This document shows positions 12,401 to 24,105 of a DNA stretch of 64,000 nt, in pieces. The first letter of the stretch is position 1; every line of letters starts with the position of its first letter. The notes under the pieces are model-generated. The model was given only the letters and a program-made list of their open reading frames with translations, had not been told where the DNA came from and made no database searches. Source of the DNA: Anoplopoma fimbria. Taxonomy: Eukaryota; Chordata; Actinopteri; Perciformes; Anoplopomatidae. Where the stretch lies: positions 14,306,499 to 14,370,498 of the forward strand of contig NC_072471.1 in the NCBI RefSeq assembly GCF_027596085.1, read 5' to 3'. The translations under genes and the position numbers were made by a program.

Positions 12401-14561
12401 GCCTATTTGGCAATCTTGTGGGAAAAAAAACGCTGATAAGCCGGTTACTAATACATCTAATCTGTTTACTAAGATATCATTGGAGACTGACTGCTTAACC
12501 TCCAGGAGGATGTGCAAGCTATCGCTATGGTCTTGTTAATTTGTAGTCCTAAAATTTCCCTAAATTACTTAACAGCTCAACATAACTTTTAGTTTCAATA
12601 TATTAGTTGACTCTGACTTCCCTAAATCTTAAAATATAATGTATTTATCCATAAACAGCATTATAGTGCATGTGTAGAAGTCAATAGTTATTTTAAGAAG
12701 AATATCCCTTAAGTTAAATGTGTCTTCTTAATTCACTTTATTAATCTACTTTCCTCAAAATGCAAGCTCTTACTCCTTGCCACACAATCGGCAAACTAGC
12801 CGGCCACTCCAGTCAGACAGGAAGAAAGTTACAATATGAAATGAAAAAGCCTTGAAATTCTGAGTTATCAAAGGGAAAACACATCATAATCATTTTTATG
12901 CCTGCTGCCCGTGTCTCTTGTCTAAACAAACCTGCTTCTATCTCCAGGCAATGTAAAGTTCATTGACTACGAGTACGCTGGGTACAATTACCAAGCCTAC
13001 GACATTGGGAATCATTTCAATGAGTTTGCCGGTGAGTGAGACTTGTGCTGCAAAAAAAAATACTGAGTATAAACAGATGTGTGTGTGAAATGGTCACTGA
13101 GTGTAAACCTTGCGTGTTCATGTGTTACAGGTCTGAACGAGGTGGATTATAGTCACTACCCTCAGCGGGCCTTTCAGCTGCAGTGGCTCCGCTCCTACCT
13201 GGAGGCCTATAAGGAGCACAAGGGCCAAAGCAACGAAGTGACAGACGGAGAGGTGGAGATCCTTTATGTCCAAGTCAACCGATTCTCCCTGGTGAGCATT
13301 TGTACTGCACTTGCATCATGAACCACATTGGATTACAGTAGAGCATATCTTCATATGGTCAAGTGTCCAGTTTCTCATAGGCCAGAGAGAATGAAGTTGC
13401 CAGAGTGCATTTAAGGCAGAAATTCCAAATTGCTGCGTGTTTATGGGTAAAAGGATTGTTCTGATTATTTTTGCGAATCTGATGTGCCTTGAGGGTAGCT
13501 GAGGCTGATCATAAACAGTTGGTAAAACAACTGGTCGAAAACTGAAAAAAAGACATCAAAGTAGTAAATTAGCACGTATACTGTATTTTCTCCGTAGTTA
13601 AATACTTAATAATTAAAATAAGTCGTAATTATGAATTAGTCTTGAAATACGTGTGGTCAAGAACATGGTCAAAGAATGAAATTGAACACCTGCGTCCTGG
13701 GGGCTTGTTCTGAGTGGATGTTCAGACCTGTTGCCAGGTGTTGGGTCAGCAAACATGGATTAAAGTGTAATGAGGGTTAAACAAAGTACAGATTGATGTG
13801 GGCAATAACCTGAGCTACCCTGCTCTGAATCTGAGAGATGGATGTTTGTTATGAGCTCGCTGATACGACCAGCATATGGGAGGTGCTCCTAATGACAACC
13901 TATAACCCCTCCAAGGCTCGGCGCTCTCCCCTGAGCCGCATTCTGCCTTGTTTAATGTCAAGAGAGAAAAGAGGGCAGTGTGGAGGATGGGCAAGGGAAG
14001 CAATTGTGTTTCTGTGCCGGCTATTTGTTGTTGTTGCCATAGGGCTTCTGCTGGCATTGTACATGCTTTAGTGTGCCGTGTTGGGTAATTCGAAACGACA
14101 TTTACTTTTAGAAAGTGAGTACGTGCTAATCTTCTGTCTCTGCCATGTTCTCTTTTTTTTTTTTTTTTTTTCCTATATTAAGGCATCTCATTTCTTCTGG
14201 GGTCTCTGGGCTCTGATTCAGGCCAAGGTCTCCACCATCGACTTTGACTTCTTGGGGTATGTCCATCATGAAATAAACCATCAAGCACAATTCATCAACA
14301 GCTATTTGACTTTTCAGTTGTTTGATCATATGTTTTAGAACAAAATGTGAAGCATCCAGATTGATATCATTCATGTCATCTCAGTGCACACTGTGTCTTA
14401 ACAATCTGATGTTTTTGCTCTGCTTATATGTCAAGTACAGTACATTTTTATCTTATCGCTGATGATTTCCCTTCTCTCTGTGTCTCAGATATGCAGTCCT
14501 GCGCTTCAACCAGTACTTCAAGATGAAACTGGAGGTGGCGGGGCTGAACTTACCGGAATAA
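3176..14561 (+). CDS. etnk1: ethanolamine kinase 1 (complete, 8 exons)
   Basis: ETNK1 phosphorylates ethanolamine with ATP in the cytosol, the first step of the CDP-ethanolamine (Kennedy) route to phosphatidylethanolamine. Coding exons are 3176-3322, 4721-4980, 5338-5478, 8367-8509, 12948-13031, 13131-13291, 14183-14256 and 14489-14561. All junctions are GT-AG and the phases agree, giving 1083 nt (360 residues plus TAA). This is close to the 363 residues I recall for the long human form. The N terminus MANYIHVP matches vertebrate ETNK1. The kinase core shows TDGITNKL, the Brenner-type catalytic motif CHNDLLCKN in exon 4, and IDYEYAGYN in exon 5, where the acidic residues bind Mg-ATP. I see no frameshift or missing exon. 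ETNK2 is the main alternative, but the N terminus argues against it. Confidence 0.96.
3323..4720 (+). other. etnk1: etnk1 intron 1
   Basis: An intron of about 1.4 kb containing an (AT)n microsatellite at 3413-3441. Nothing else was recognised. Confidence 0.85.
3413..3441. repeat. (AT)n microsatellite in etnk1 intron 1
   Basis: About fourteen uninterrupted AT dinucleotides. Confidence 0.92.
4721..4980 (+). CDS. etnk1: etnk1 exon 2 (coding)
   Basis: This 260-nt exon carries the ATP-binding N-lobe: TDGITNKLLGCYVG, VLVRIYGNKTELLVDR, and CAPHLYCTFNNGLCYEF. It begins in phase 0 and leaves two bases for the next codon. The split codon gives Ser where I recall Arg in human. Confidence 0.95.
4981..5337 (+). 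other. etnk1: etnk1 intron 2
   Basis: A short 357-bp intron ending in CTTGCAG. No other feature was seen. Confidence 0.9.
5338..5478 (+). CDS. etnk1: etnk1 exon 3 (coding)
   Basis: A 141-nt exon encoding LIARQLAKYHAIHAHNGW and LWLKMGKYFALIPKYF, which belong to the choline/ethanolamine kinase core between the lobes. The two - strand frames over it are shadows. Confidence 0.95.
5479..8366 (+). other. etnk1: etnk1 intron 3
   Basis: An intron of about 2.9 kb. The only recognised content is a retroelement 3' tail at 6790-6871. The 93-codon frame at 5561-5842 shows no family signal. Confidence 0.85.
6790..6871 (+). repeat. 3' tail of a SINE/LINE with (ATCTT)-like end
   Basis: The stretch ends in GTGGGACTAATAAAGGATT followed by a short simple repeat of ATCTTATC type. 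This 19-base string also occurs, in reverse orientation, at the tail of the SINE copies in the satellite at 23.9 and 31.7 kb. It is therefore the retrotransposition 3' end of a teleost SINE or of its partner LINE. The 5' extent is not defined. Confidence 0.55.
8367..8509 (+). CDS. etnk1: etnk1 exon 4 (catalytic motif)
   Basis: A 143-nt exon ending with VVLCHNDLLCKNIIYN, which holds the catalytic Asp and the metal-binding Asn of the choline/ethanolamine kinase fold. The first half (EVPSPRCLREELVWLQQSL) is the variable helical stretch before the catalytic loop. Confidence 0.95.
8510..12947 (+). other. etnk1: etnk1 intron 4
   Basis: The largest intron, about 4.4 kb. A GC-rich patch near 9298-9440 stands out from the AT-rich surroundings and includes a short hairpin at 9301-9324 (CCCCTCG paired with CGAGGGG). 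The overlapping open frames at 9086-9458 and 11011-11629 have no recognisable domains, so I do not call genes. Confidence 0.8.
12948..13031 (+). CDS. etnk1: etnk1 exon 5 (coding)
   Basis: An 84-nt exon encoding VKFIDYEYAGYNYQAYDIG and NHFNEFAG. The DYE triad coordinates Mg-ATP, and this is the choline/ethanolamine kinase signature after the catalytic loop. Confidence 0.95.
13131..13291 (+). CDS. etnk1: etnk1 exon 6 (coding)
   Basis: A 161-nt exon encoding VDYSHYPQRAFQLQWLRSYL and EVEILYVQVNRFSL, part of the C-terminal helical lobe. It ends in phase 0. A 99-bp intron separates it from exon 5. Confidence 0.95.
13292..14182 (+). other. etnk1: etnk1 intron 6
   Basis: About 0.9 kb, ending in a long T run (about 14151-14171) before the AAG acceptor. 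The open frames at 13815-14071 on both strands have no support. Confidence 0.85.
14183..14256 (+). CDS. etnk1: etnk1 exon 7 (coding)
   Basis: A 74-nt exon encoding ASHFFWGLWALIQAKVSTID and FDFLG, the conserved C-lobe helix of the ethanolamine and choline kinases. The last Gly codon is split with exon 8. Confidence 0.95.
14489..14561 (+). CDS. etnk1: etnk1 exon 8 (C terminus)
   Basis: A 73-nt terminal coding exon: YAVLRFNQYFKMKLEVAGLN, then LPE and TAA at 14559-14561. RFNQYFKMK is the expected family C-terminal motif. Confidence 0.94.
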
Positions 14562-15890
14562 AAGCCCCCAACCCCTCATCCCTTCTCTTCATTTTGCTCT
14601 TCCTCCCTTCCAATCTTCTCTGAGCCTCACATGAAGAATGCAGAGCGCCCTGTAGGTTGATGTAGGGAAGAGCCAGACTGAGAGTCTGTCATGCTCAGTG
14701 CCTACGGGTCCCCTCTCCATGTCCTGATCTCTATAGATTAAAGGGACCGAAAGCTTCTCCTTCCTCTGCTGTCACACCTTTGTTAAACCAGTAGCCCAGG
14801 TCATTAGTAATGTGGGCGAGTGTGAAGCAGAGACTCAAGACCTGCTATAATGTGAAACCCACATTGCTGAATTTTGTTTTGGTCCTTTTAATTATTCTAA
14901 TATCAATCTGATATTAACATGATATCAGGGTAGTGTATTTGTCAGCTGCTTTTCTTGAAGCTCAAAACGCTACGAATAGGATGAAGGAAGAATGTCTCCT
15001 TAGTCGTATCCAACTCATAGTAACCGCCTACGGGACTGACAGGTGGCCCAAACACTAAGCTGATTGCCTGGGGATACCTTCATATGCGCATTCATGGAGA
15101 AAAAAACCTTGAGGGCCAGCCCATCTAACGACCAAATTTATGACGATATGAAAGCAATACAGAGCCTGCTTTGTTTGCTGCAGATGAAAGAAAGAAAGAA
15201 TGAAATGCTAACATGGAAAGACCAGATCTGTCCCTTAAGCCTATGTGAGATGAGCCAAATCACACACAAAAAAAACAAAAAACTTGTGGCCAAGGCTTGT
15301 GACTCTTGTTTTCACCCCTATTTTCTTCAGCATACTGTTCATGGGTGGTGCGCCCGAAAAGCTGTGTAGTCTTGTTTCTGTGTAGTTTGGTGAGGGCGTC
15401 ACTGTTTTGGCTTTCTGGATTCAAAGTAGAAACATCCAGTTCGAGGAGAGCGTCTTGTGTTTACGTCGAACCTCACCCTTAGGTTAAATAGTCACTGAAC
15501 ATCAGTGAGCAGTCTTTTGACTTAAGGGAGATTTTCACTGTAATGTACATTTGATTTTTGTTTTGTTTTTTTCTTTTTATTTCGTCTAAATCTAAACTGG
15601 GGTGAAGCCGCATCTCACTGTTATTAGAACATTCCATGTTCATAAAGCTAGATTGGAAATTTGGTTGTAGTTCACATGGTAAGTTAGCTTTGTTTGGGAC
15701 TTTATTCACTGACTGTAAGATGTGCTGTTCTAAACAAGACCAAACCATTTTATTGTCTGCTCCGTGTCAGGGAACGTTTAGGAATCATCTTTAATATTAC
15801 AAAACAGTACTGTTCAGTCCTAATGAAGAAAATACTTTTCTATATACTTGTAGACCAGTTTTCACTTGCATGTGTGTGTGATTTGGCCCT

Positions 15891-15951
15891 GCCAACAGTG
15901 GCTCGCCAACAGTGGCTCAGCAATCAGACAGATTGCTGAGCCACTGTTGGC
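15891..15951 (+). other. perfect 21-bp hairpin with adjoining direct repeat
   Basis: Bases 15905-15925 pair perfectly with 15931-15951 around a 5-nt loop. The 14 bases at 15891-15904 (GCCAACAGTGGCTC) are a direct repeat of the start of the left arm. The structure lies in the inferred etnk1 3' UTR. The stem is shorter than a typical pre-miRNA, so function is unknown. Confidence 0.85.
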
Positions 15952-16615
15952 AATCGTCATGTTAAGCGCCCAATGTTGAAGGTCTGTTGAAAAGGGGAGT
16001 TTTGGCGACAAAGAAAGTGGAGTAGGTTCGTTACCCACATCTGTGTTTAGTTAAAAACGATGTAATGAATGCCAGCTCTTACTGGGACCTGGGGAGCAAG
16101 AGCGCCATCTGATGGAGAAAGAATGATGGTAGCTGTCAGTAACTGTTCTTCATGTTAAATGCTTGTGTTTTTTTTAAAATGCGTTTTAGGAGGTCCTTTA
16201 AAAAACTGAAACAAGTTCATCTCTTGGTTACTTTAACAGGCCTACACCAAAGTGCTGACATCTGTTTTGTGCTTGTACATAATGCACACTCTATCATTTT
16301 CCATATAGCACAAAGTTAATTAGAGTTACAGTTATATAGACTTTTTATACTTTATACGATAAAGGCTGAGGTCTTTGAGAGTGTGTGGATGTTTGCTGAT
16401 GGAACAGCAGATGTCTCCTGGACAAATGTAGCATATTTTAAGAAAATAAGTAAAATTCTGTGAAACAAGTTTTCTTATTCACTCCCAAAACAGTTTGCCC
16501 AGGAGCTCTCTGCTGTAATTGGTTCGCAAAGCTCTGTGAAGAGGCCATTACTGACGAGACTCGATTGTCCATGTGTCATGTTCTCAAGAGTCTGCCAGCG
16601 TGCCTGTGAAAGTTA

Positions 16616-16639
16616 TTTTTTTTTTTTTTTTTTTTTTTT
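16616..16639. repeat. poly(T) run
   Basis: A homopolymer of about 24 T within the inferred etnk1 3' UTR. Confidence 0.9.
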
Positions 16640-17064
16640 GTACATGCAGTTTTGAAGTTTGAAGGTTAACCTTTTACTTCACTACTGTCTTTAATTTAGT
16701 GTTGCTTGTTTATCATTCTGGTGAATTAAGATTGAAGAATTAATGAGTAGTTTGTGTCGGGCCTAATATGAATTTGAAAAGGATGTACATTGGCTTCTTA
16801 CATATGTGAATAACTTCCATTAAAGCGTATTTGACCGTAAAAGATTTTGATAAGCAAGAGGTTTGACTTATATTTAAGTAACATGTTAAGGACCTGCGAA
16901 AACATTGTTTTCTATCTGGTTTGTTCCCTACCATGTCAGACTGCATTTACACATTATACGCATAAATTTGACTGCCACATAGTCAGGGTTTTCAAAACTG
17001 CTGAAATATTTCCTATATGCTCTATTTCCTGATAGGGACCTTCACTACTGTTTAACATTGTACA

Positions 17065-17070
17065 AATAAA
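17065..17070 (+). terminator. etnk1: candidate etnk1 poly(A) signal
   Basis: A canonical AATAAA followed by GGCTCTTTAATTTC. It is the best-placed signal downstream of etnk1, and a second AATAAA lies at 17276-17281. Confidence 0.55.
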
Positions 17071-17090
17071 GGCTCTTTAATTTCATTGGA

Positions 17091-17779
17091 CACTTTAGCA
17101 TATGTTTATATGTACAGTAAGCACATGTAATAATATCTTTGCTTGTTATCAAATGTGAATGAATGTATATAGGAGTTCTTTTATTTTCTAAAAGTTGGAT
17201 TAAAGTGAATAGTTGCCTGGGCTAAGAGTTAAAGTAAAAAAAAAAAAAAAAAAAAATACATTTTCAATACTGAAAAATAAAGTCTATTTACCCGTATCCG
17301 TGTCTTCTTTTCATCCTTCATTTACTAAATCGAGTAGTTCATTTTTGGGCAATTTTACTAACCTGACCTGCCAGATGGTTTGTTACACAGAATCATCTTA
17401 GAAGCTGTCATTGGAAACTTTATGGAAAAGGGCAGGCACTTAAAATGACATGGTAGGTAATTTGATGGACCATCTATAAATCAAACTCTTCCTGAAGTGA
17501 GTAGGGAGCAAAGTGAAAATGTCCTTTCAATCAAGAAAAGCCTTTAGTGCCATTCTTGCTCTTCTTTCAAAGAAGAAATGCTCTCCAGTTCTGATATAGC
17601 TGCTGCTATTGCAGAATCTGCGCAAACTTCTTTGGGAGCCAACATTATTGTTTTGAACAGCAGGTGCATTGTTGTGTTGTCTTCCACTAAACTAAGCCTG
17701 TAGCTGTCAGTAACTCCTCACAGGATTCCGATTGGTCCATGCTCTGGCTTACCCGTCGCAAACGCAAGATGTCTTTTTG
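17091..17779. other. unique sequence between etnk1 and the satellite
   Basis: It contains an A run at 17236-17256 and otherwise no recognisable gene or element. The satellite begins abruptly at about 17780. Confidence 0.6.
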
Positions 17780-17835
17780 GTATAGTATGTCGAAAAGAGT
17801 TGAAAAAAAAGTCATAGTATGTTGATAAAATAAAA

Positions 17836-17935
17836 NNNNNNNNNNNNNNNNNNNNNNNNNNNNNNNNNNNNNNNNNNNNNNNNNNNNNNNNNNNNNNNNN
17901 NNNNNNNNNNNNNNNNNNNNNNNNNNNNNNNNNNN
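17836..17935. other. assembly gap (100 N)
   Basis: Exactly 100 N, typical of a placeholder of unknown size, lying inside the first type B block of the satellite. Confidence 0.99.
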
Positions 17936-20900
17936 AATATAGTATGTTGAAAAAAGTGTTTAAAAAGTCATAGTATAGTATGTTGAAATAAGTCATAGTG
18001 TAGTATGTTGAAGAAAGTGTAAAAGAAGTCAGAATAGTATGTCGAAAAAAAGTCATAGTATTGTATGTTGATAAAATAAAAATAAAAGTCTTAGTTGAAA
18101 AAAGTCAGAATATAGTATGTTGAAAAAAGTCATAGTATTTTATGTCGAAAATAGTTGACAAAAGGTCATAGTATAGTATGTCATTATAAAAGGCAGAATA
18201 TAGTATGTTGAAAAAAATCGGAAAAAGTCATAGTATTGTATGTCGAAAAAGTCGACAAAAAGTCGGAATATAGTATGTTGAAGAAAGTGTTAAAAAGTCA
18301 TGGTATAGTATGTCGATAAAAAGTCATAGTGTCGTATGTTGAAAGTGTAAAAGAAGTCATAGAATAGTATGTCGAAAAAAAGTCATAGTATTGTATGTTG
18401 ATAAAATAAAAATAAAAGTCTTATCAAAGTATGTCGAAAAAAGTCAAAATATAGTATGTTGAAAAAAGTGTTTAAAAGGTCATATTATAGTATGTCGAAA
18501 AAGTCAGAATATAGTATGTTTATAAAAGTGACAAAAGTCATAGTATAGTATGTCGAAAGAAGTCTGAATAAAGTATGTTTAAAAAAGTGTAAAAAAAAAG
18601 TCAGTATTGTATGTCGAAAAAATATGTTGAAAAAAAAAAAGTCATAGTATAGTATGTTGAAAAAAAGAGTCATTATAGTATGTTGAAAAAAGTCATGTGT
18701 AAAAAAAGTTGAAAAAAAGTCATAGTATAGTATGTCGAAAAAGTCAGAATATAGTATGTTTAAAAAGTGAAAAAGTCATAGTATAGGATGTCGAAAGAAG
18801 TCTGAATAAAGTATGTTTAAAAAAAAGTCAGTATTGTATGTCGAAAGGAGTCATCGTGTAATATGTTGAAAAAAGTTAAAAAAAGTCATAGTATAGTATG
18901 TTGAAAAAAGTATAAAAAACGTCATTGTATAGTATGTCGAAAGAGTCATAGTATAGTATGTGGAAAAAAGTTGAAAAAAAGTCATAGTATAGTATGTTGA
19001 TAAAATAAAAAAAAGTCTTACTTATAGTATGTCGAAAAAAAAATCAAAATATAGTATGTTGAAAAAAGTGTTAAAAAAGTCATAGTATAGTATGTTGAAA
19101 AAAGTCAAAATATAGTTTGTTGAAAAAAGTTGAAAAAAAAGTCATAGTATAGTATGTCGAAAAAGTCAGAATATAGTATGTTTATAAAAGTGACAAAAGT
19201 CATAGTATAGGATGTCGAAAGAAGTCTGAATAAAGTATGTTTAAAAAAAAAAAGTCAGTATTGTATGTCGAAAGGAGTCATCGTGTAATATGTTGAAAAA
19301 AGTTAAAAAAAGTCATAGTATAGTATGTTGAAAAAAGTATAAAAAACGTCATTGTATAGTATGTCGAAAGAGTCATAGTATAGTATGTGGAAAAAAGTTG
19401 AAAAAAAGTCATAGTATAGTATGTTGATAAAATAAAAAAAGTCTTACTTATAGTATGTCGAAAAAAAAATCAAAATATAGTATGTTGAAAAAAGTGTTAA
19501 AAAAGTCATAGTATAGTATGTTGAAAAAAGTCAAAATATAGTTTGTTGAAAAAAGTTGAAAAAAAGTCATAGTATAGTATGTCGAAAAAGTCAGAATATA
19601 GTATGTTTATAAAAGTGACAAAAGTCATAGTATAGGATGTCGAAAGAAGTCTGAATAAAGTATGTTTAAAAAAAAAAAAAAAGTCAGTATTGTATGTCGA
19701 AAGGAGTCATCGTGTAATATGTTGAAAAAAGTTTGAAAAAATAGTATAGTATGTTGAAAAAAGTATAAAAAACGTCATTGTATAGTATGTCGAAAGAGTC
19801 ATAGTATAGTATGTAAAAAAGTTGAAAAAAAGTCATAGTATAGTATGTTGATAAAATAAAAAAAGTCTTATTATAGTATGTCGAAAAAAAATCTAAATAT
19901 AGTATGTTGAAAAAAGTGTTAAAAAAGTCATAGTATAGTATGTTGAAAAAAGTCAAAATATAGTTTGTTGAAAAAAGTTGAAAAAAAGTCATAGTATAGT
20001 ATGTTGAAAAAGTCATATAGTATAGTATGTTTATAAAAGTGACAAAAGTCATAGTATAGTATGTTGAAATAAGTCATAGTATAGTATGTTTAAAAAAGTC
20101 ATAGTATAGTATGTTGAAAAAAGTTGAAAAAAAGTCATAGTATAGTATGTTGATAAAATAAAAAAAAGTAAAGTATGTCGAAAAAAGTCAAAATATAGTA
20201 TGTTGAAAAAAGTGTTTAAAAAGTCATAGTATAGTATGTTGAAATAAGTCATAGTGTAGTATGTTGAAGAAAGTGTAAAAGAAGTCAGAATAGTATGTCG
20301 AAAAAAAGTCATAGTATTGTATGTTGATAAAATAAAAATAAAAGTCTTAGTTGAAAAAAGTCAGAATATAGTATGTTGAAAAAAGTCATAGTATTTTATG
20401 TCGAAAATAGTTGACAAAAGGTCATAGTATAGTATGTCATTATAAAAGGCAGAATATAGTATGTTGAAAAAAATCGGAAAAAGTCATAGTAAAAAAAAAG
20501 TCGACAAAAAGTCGGAATATAGTATGTTGAAGAAAGTGTTAAAAAGTCATGGTATAGTATGTCGATAAAAAGTCATAGTGTCGTATGTTGAAAGTGTAAA
20601 AGAATGCATAGAATAGTATGTCGAAAAAAAGTCATAGTATTGTATGTTGATAAAATAAAAATAAAAGTCTTATCAAAGTATGTCGAAAAAAGTCAAAATA
20701 TAGTATGTTGAAAAAAGTGTTTAAAAGGTCATATTATAGTATGTCGAAAAAGTCAGAATATAGTATGTTTATAAAAGTGACAAAAGTCATAGTATAGTAT
20801 GTCGAAAGAAGTCTGAATAAAGTATGTTTAAAAAAGTGTAAAAAAAAAGTCAGTATTGTATGTCGAAAGGAGTCATCGTGTAATATGTTGAAAAAGTTAA

Positions 20901-23882
20901 AAAAAGTCATAGTATAGTATGTTGAAAAAAGTATAAAAAACGTCATTGTATAGTATGTCGAAAGAGTCATAGTATAGTATGTGGAAAAAAGTTGAAAAAA
21001 AGTCATAGTATAGTATGTTGATAAAATAAAAAAAAGTCTTACTTATAGTATGTCGAAAAAAAATCAAAATATAGTATGTTGAAAAAAGTGTTAAAAAAGT
21101 CATAGTATAGTATGTTGAAAAAAGTCAAAATATAGTTTGTTGAAAAAAGTTGAAAAAAAGTCATAGTATAGTATGTCGAAAAAGTCAGAATATAGTATGT
21201 TTATAAAAGTGACAAAAGTCATAGTATAGGATGTCGAAAGAAGTCTGAATAAAGTATGTTTAAAAAAAAAAAAAAGTCAGTATTGTATGTCGAAAGGAGT
21301 CATCGTGTAATATGTTGAAAAAAGTTAAAAAAAAAGTCATAGTATAGTATGTTGAAAAAAGTATAAAAAACGTCATTGTATAGTATGTCGAAAGAGTCAT
21401 AGTATAGTATGTGGAAAAAAGTTGAAAAAAAGTCATAGTATAGTATGTTGATAAAATAAAAAAAAGTCTTACTTATAGTATGTTGAAAAAAGTCAAAATA
21501 TAGTTTGTTGAAAAAAGTGTTAAAAAAGTCATAGTATAGTATGTTGAAAAAAGTCAAAATATAGTTTGTTGAAAAAAGTTGAAAAAAAGTCATAGTATAG
21601 TATGTCGAAAAAGTCAGAATATAGTATGTTTATAAAAGTGACAAAAGTCATAGTATAGGATGTCGAAAGAAGTCTGAATAAAGTATGTTTAAAAAAAAAA
21701 AAAGTCAGTATTGTATGTCGAAAGGAGTCATCGTGTAATATGTTGAAAAAAGTTAAAAAAAAGTCATAGTATAGTATGTTGAAAAAAGTATAAAAAACGT
21801 CATTGTATAGTATGTCGAAAGAGTCATAGTATAGTATGTGGAAAAAAGTTGAAAAAAAGTCATAGTATAGTATGTTGATAAAATAAAAAAAAGTCTTACT
21901 TATAGTATGTCGAAAAAAAATCAAAATATAGTATGTTGAAAAAAGTGTTAAAAAAGTCATAGTATAGTATGTTGAAAAAAGTCAAAATATAGTTTGTTGA
22001 AAAAAGTTGAAAAAAAGTCATAGTATAGTATGTCGAAAAAGTCAGAATATAGTATGTTTATAGACAAAAGTCATAGTATAGGATGTCGAAAGAAGTCTGA
22101 ATAAAGTATGTTTAAAAAAGTGTAAAAAAAAAGTCAGTATTGTATGTCGAAAGGAGTCATCGTGTAATATGTTGAAAAAAGTTAAAAAAAGTCATAGTAT
22201 AGTATGTTGAAAAAAGTATAAAAAACGTCATTGTATAGTATGTCGAAAGAGTCATAGTATAGTATGTGGAAAAAAAGTTGAAAAAAAGTCATAGTATAGT
22301 ATGTTGATAAAATAAAAAAAAGTCTTACTTATAGTATGTCGAAAAAAAAATCAAAATATAGTATGTTGAAAAAAGTGTTAAAAAAGTCATAGTATAGTAT
22401 GTTGAAAAAAGTCAAAATATAGTTTGTTGAAAAAAGTTGAAAAAAAGTCATAGTATAGTATGTCGAAAAAGTCAGAATATAGTATGTTTATAAAAGTGAC
22501 AAAAGTCATAGTATAGGATGTCGAAAGAAGTCTGAATAAAGTATGTTTAAAAAAAAAAGTCAGTATTGTATGTCGAAAGGAGTCATCGTGTAATATGTTG
22601 AAAAAAGTTAAAAAAAAGTCATAGTATAGTATGTTGAAAAAAGTATAAAAAACGTCATTGTATAGTATGTCGAAAGAGTCATAGTATAGTATGTGGAAAA
22701 AAGTTGAAAAAAAGTCATAGTATAGTATGTTGATAAAATAAAAAAAGTCTTACTTATAGTATGTCGAAAAAAAATCAAAATATAGTATGTTGAAAAAAGT
22801 GTTAAAAAAGTCATAGTATAGTATGTTGAAAAAAGTCAAAATATAGTTTGTTGAAAAAAGTTGAAAAAAAGTCATAGTATAGTATGTCGAAAAAGTCAGA
22901 ATATAGTATGTTTATAAAAGTGACAAAAGTCATAGTATAGGATGTCGAAAGAAGTCTGAATAAAGTATGTTTAAAAAAAAAAAAAAAAGTAGTATTGTAT
23001 GTCGAAAGGAGTCATCGTGTAATATGTTGAAAAAAGTTAAAAAAAAGTCATAGTATAGTATGTTGAAAAAAGTATAAAAAAAAAAGTATAAAAAACGCAT
23101 TGTATAGTATGTCGAAAGAGTCATAGTATAGTATGTGGAAAAAAGTTGAAAAAAAGTCATAGTATAGTATGTTGATAAAATAAAAAAAGTCTTACTTATA
23201 GTATGTCGAAAAAAAATCAAAATATAGTATGTTGAAAAAAGTGTTAAAAAAGTCATAGTATAGTATGTTGAAAAAAGTCAAAATATAGTTTGTTGAAAAA
23301 AGTTGAAAAAAAGTCATAGTATAGTATGTCGAAAAAGTCAGAATATAGTATGTTTATAAAAGTGACAAAAGTCATAGTATAGGATGTCGAAAGAAGTCTG
23401 AATAAAGTATGTTTAAAAAAAAAGTCAGTATTGTATGTCGAAAGGAGTCATCGTGTAATATGTTGAAAAAAGTTAAAAAAAGTCATAGTATAGTATGTTG
23501 AAAAAAGTATAAAAAACGTCATTGTATAGTATGTCGAAAGAGTCATAGTATAGTATGTGGAAAAAAGTTGAAAAAAAGTCATAGTATAGTATGTTGATAA
23601 AATAAAAAAAAGTCTTACTTATAGTATGTCGAAAAAAAATCAAAATATAGTATGTTGAAAAAAGTGTTAAAAAAGTCATAGTATAGTATGTTGAAAAAAG
23701 TCAAAATATAGTTTGTTGAAAAAAGTTGAAAAAAAGTCATAGTATAGTATGTCGAAAAAGTCAGAATATAGTATGTTTATAAAAGTGACAAAAGTCATAG
23801 TATAGGATGTCGAAAGAAGTCTGAATAAAGTATGTTTAAAAAAAAAGTCAGTATTGTATGTCGAAAGGAGTCATCGTGTAAT

Positions 23883-24105
23883 ATAATAATAATAATAATA
23901 ATAATCAATCCTTTATTAGTCCCACAATGGGGAAATTATTTCTCTGCATTTAACCCATCCCGTGGGCTGCAATGAAGCGCCCGGGGAGCCACTTTGGGTT
24001 AGGTGTCTTGCTCAAGGACACCTCGGCATGTTGCCGGTAGAGGGGTTTGAACCACCAACCTTGTGGTTACGGGACAAGCGCTCTACCTCATGTGCCACAG
24101 CCGCC
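23883..24105 (-). mobile_element. tRNA-derived SINE in satellite, copy 1
   Basis: Read on the - strand, it starts with a tRNA-like head: box A-like TGGCACATGAGGTAGAGCG and box B-like GGTTCAAACCC. A body follows with GTCCTTGAGCAAGACACC, and the element ends in GTGGGACTAATAAAGGATT and an (ATT)n tail. It lies between GTGTAAT and ATGTTGAAAA of a satellite unit. Only a 2-base AT could be a target duplication. The 61-codon + strand frame inside is a shadow. Confidence 0.88.

Larger units (their letters stand above)
14562..17090 (+). other. etnk1: etnk1 3' UTR (long, extent inferred)
   Basis: This is AT-rich non-coding sequence after the etnk1 stop. The first strong poly(A) candidate is AATAAA at 17065-17070, followed by a T-rich stretch, and another lies at 17276-17281. 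It contains a perfect hairpin at 15905-15951 and a T run at 16616-16639. No genes were recognised in the short open frames here. Confidence 0.6.

Noticed and set aside
23883..24105. A functional tRNA gene
   Set aside because: The A and B box-like motifs are present, but the cloverleaf is not intact and a SINE body and tail follow.
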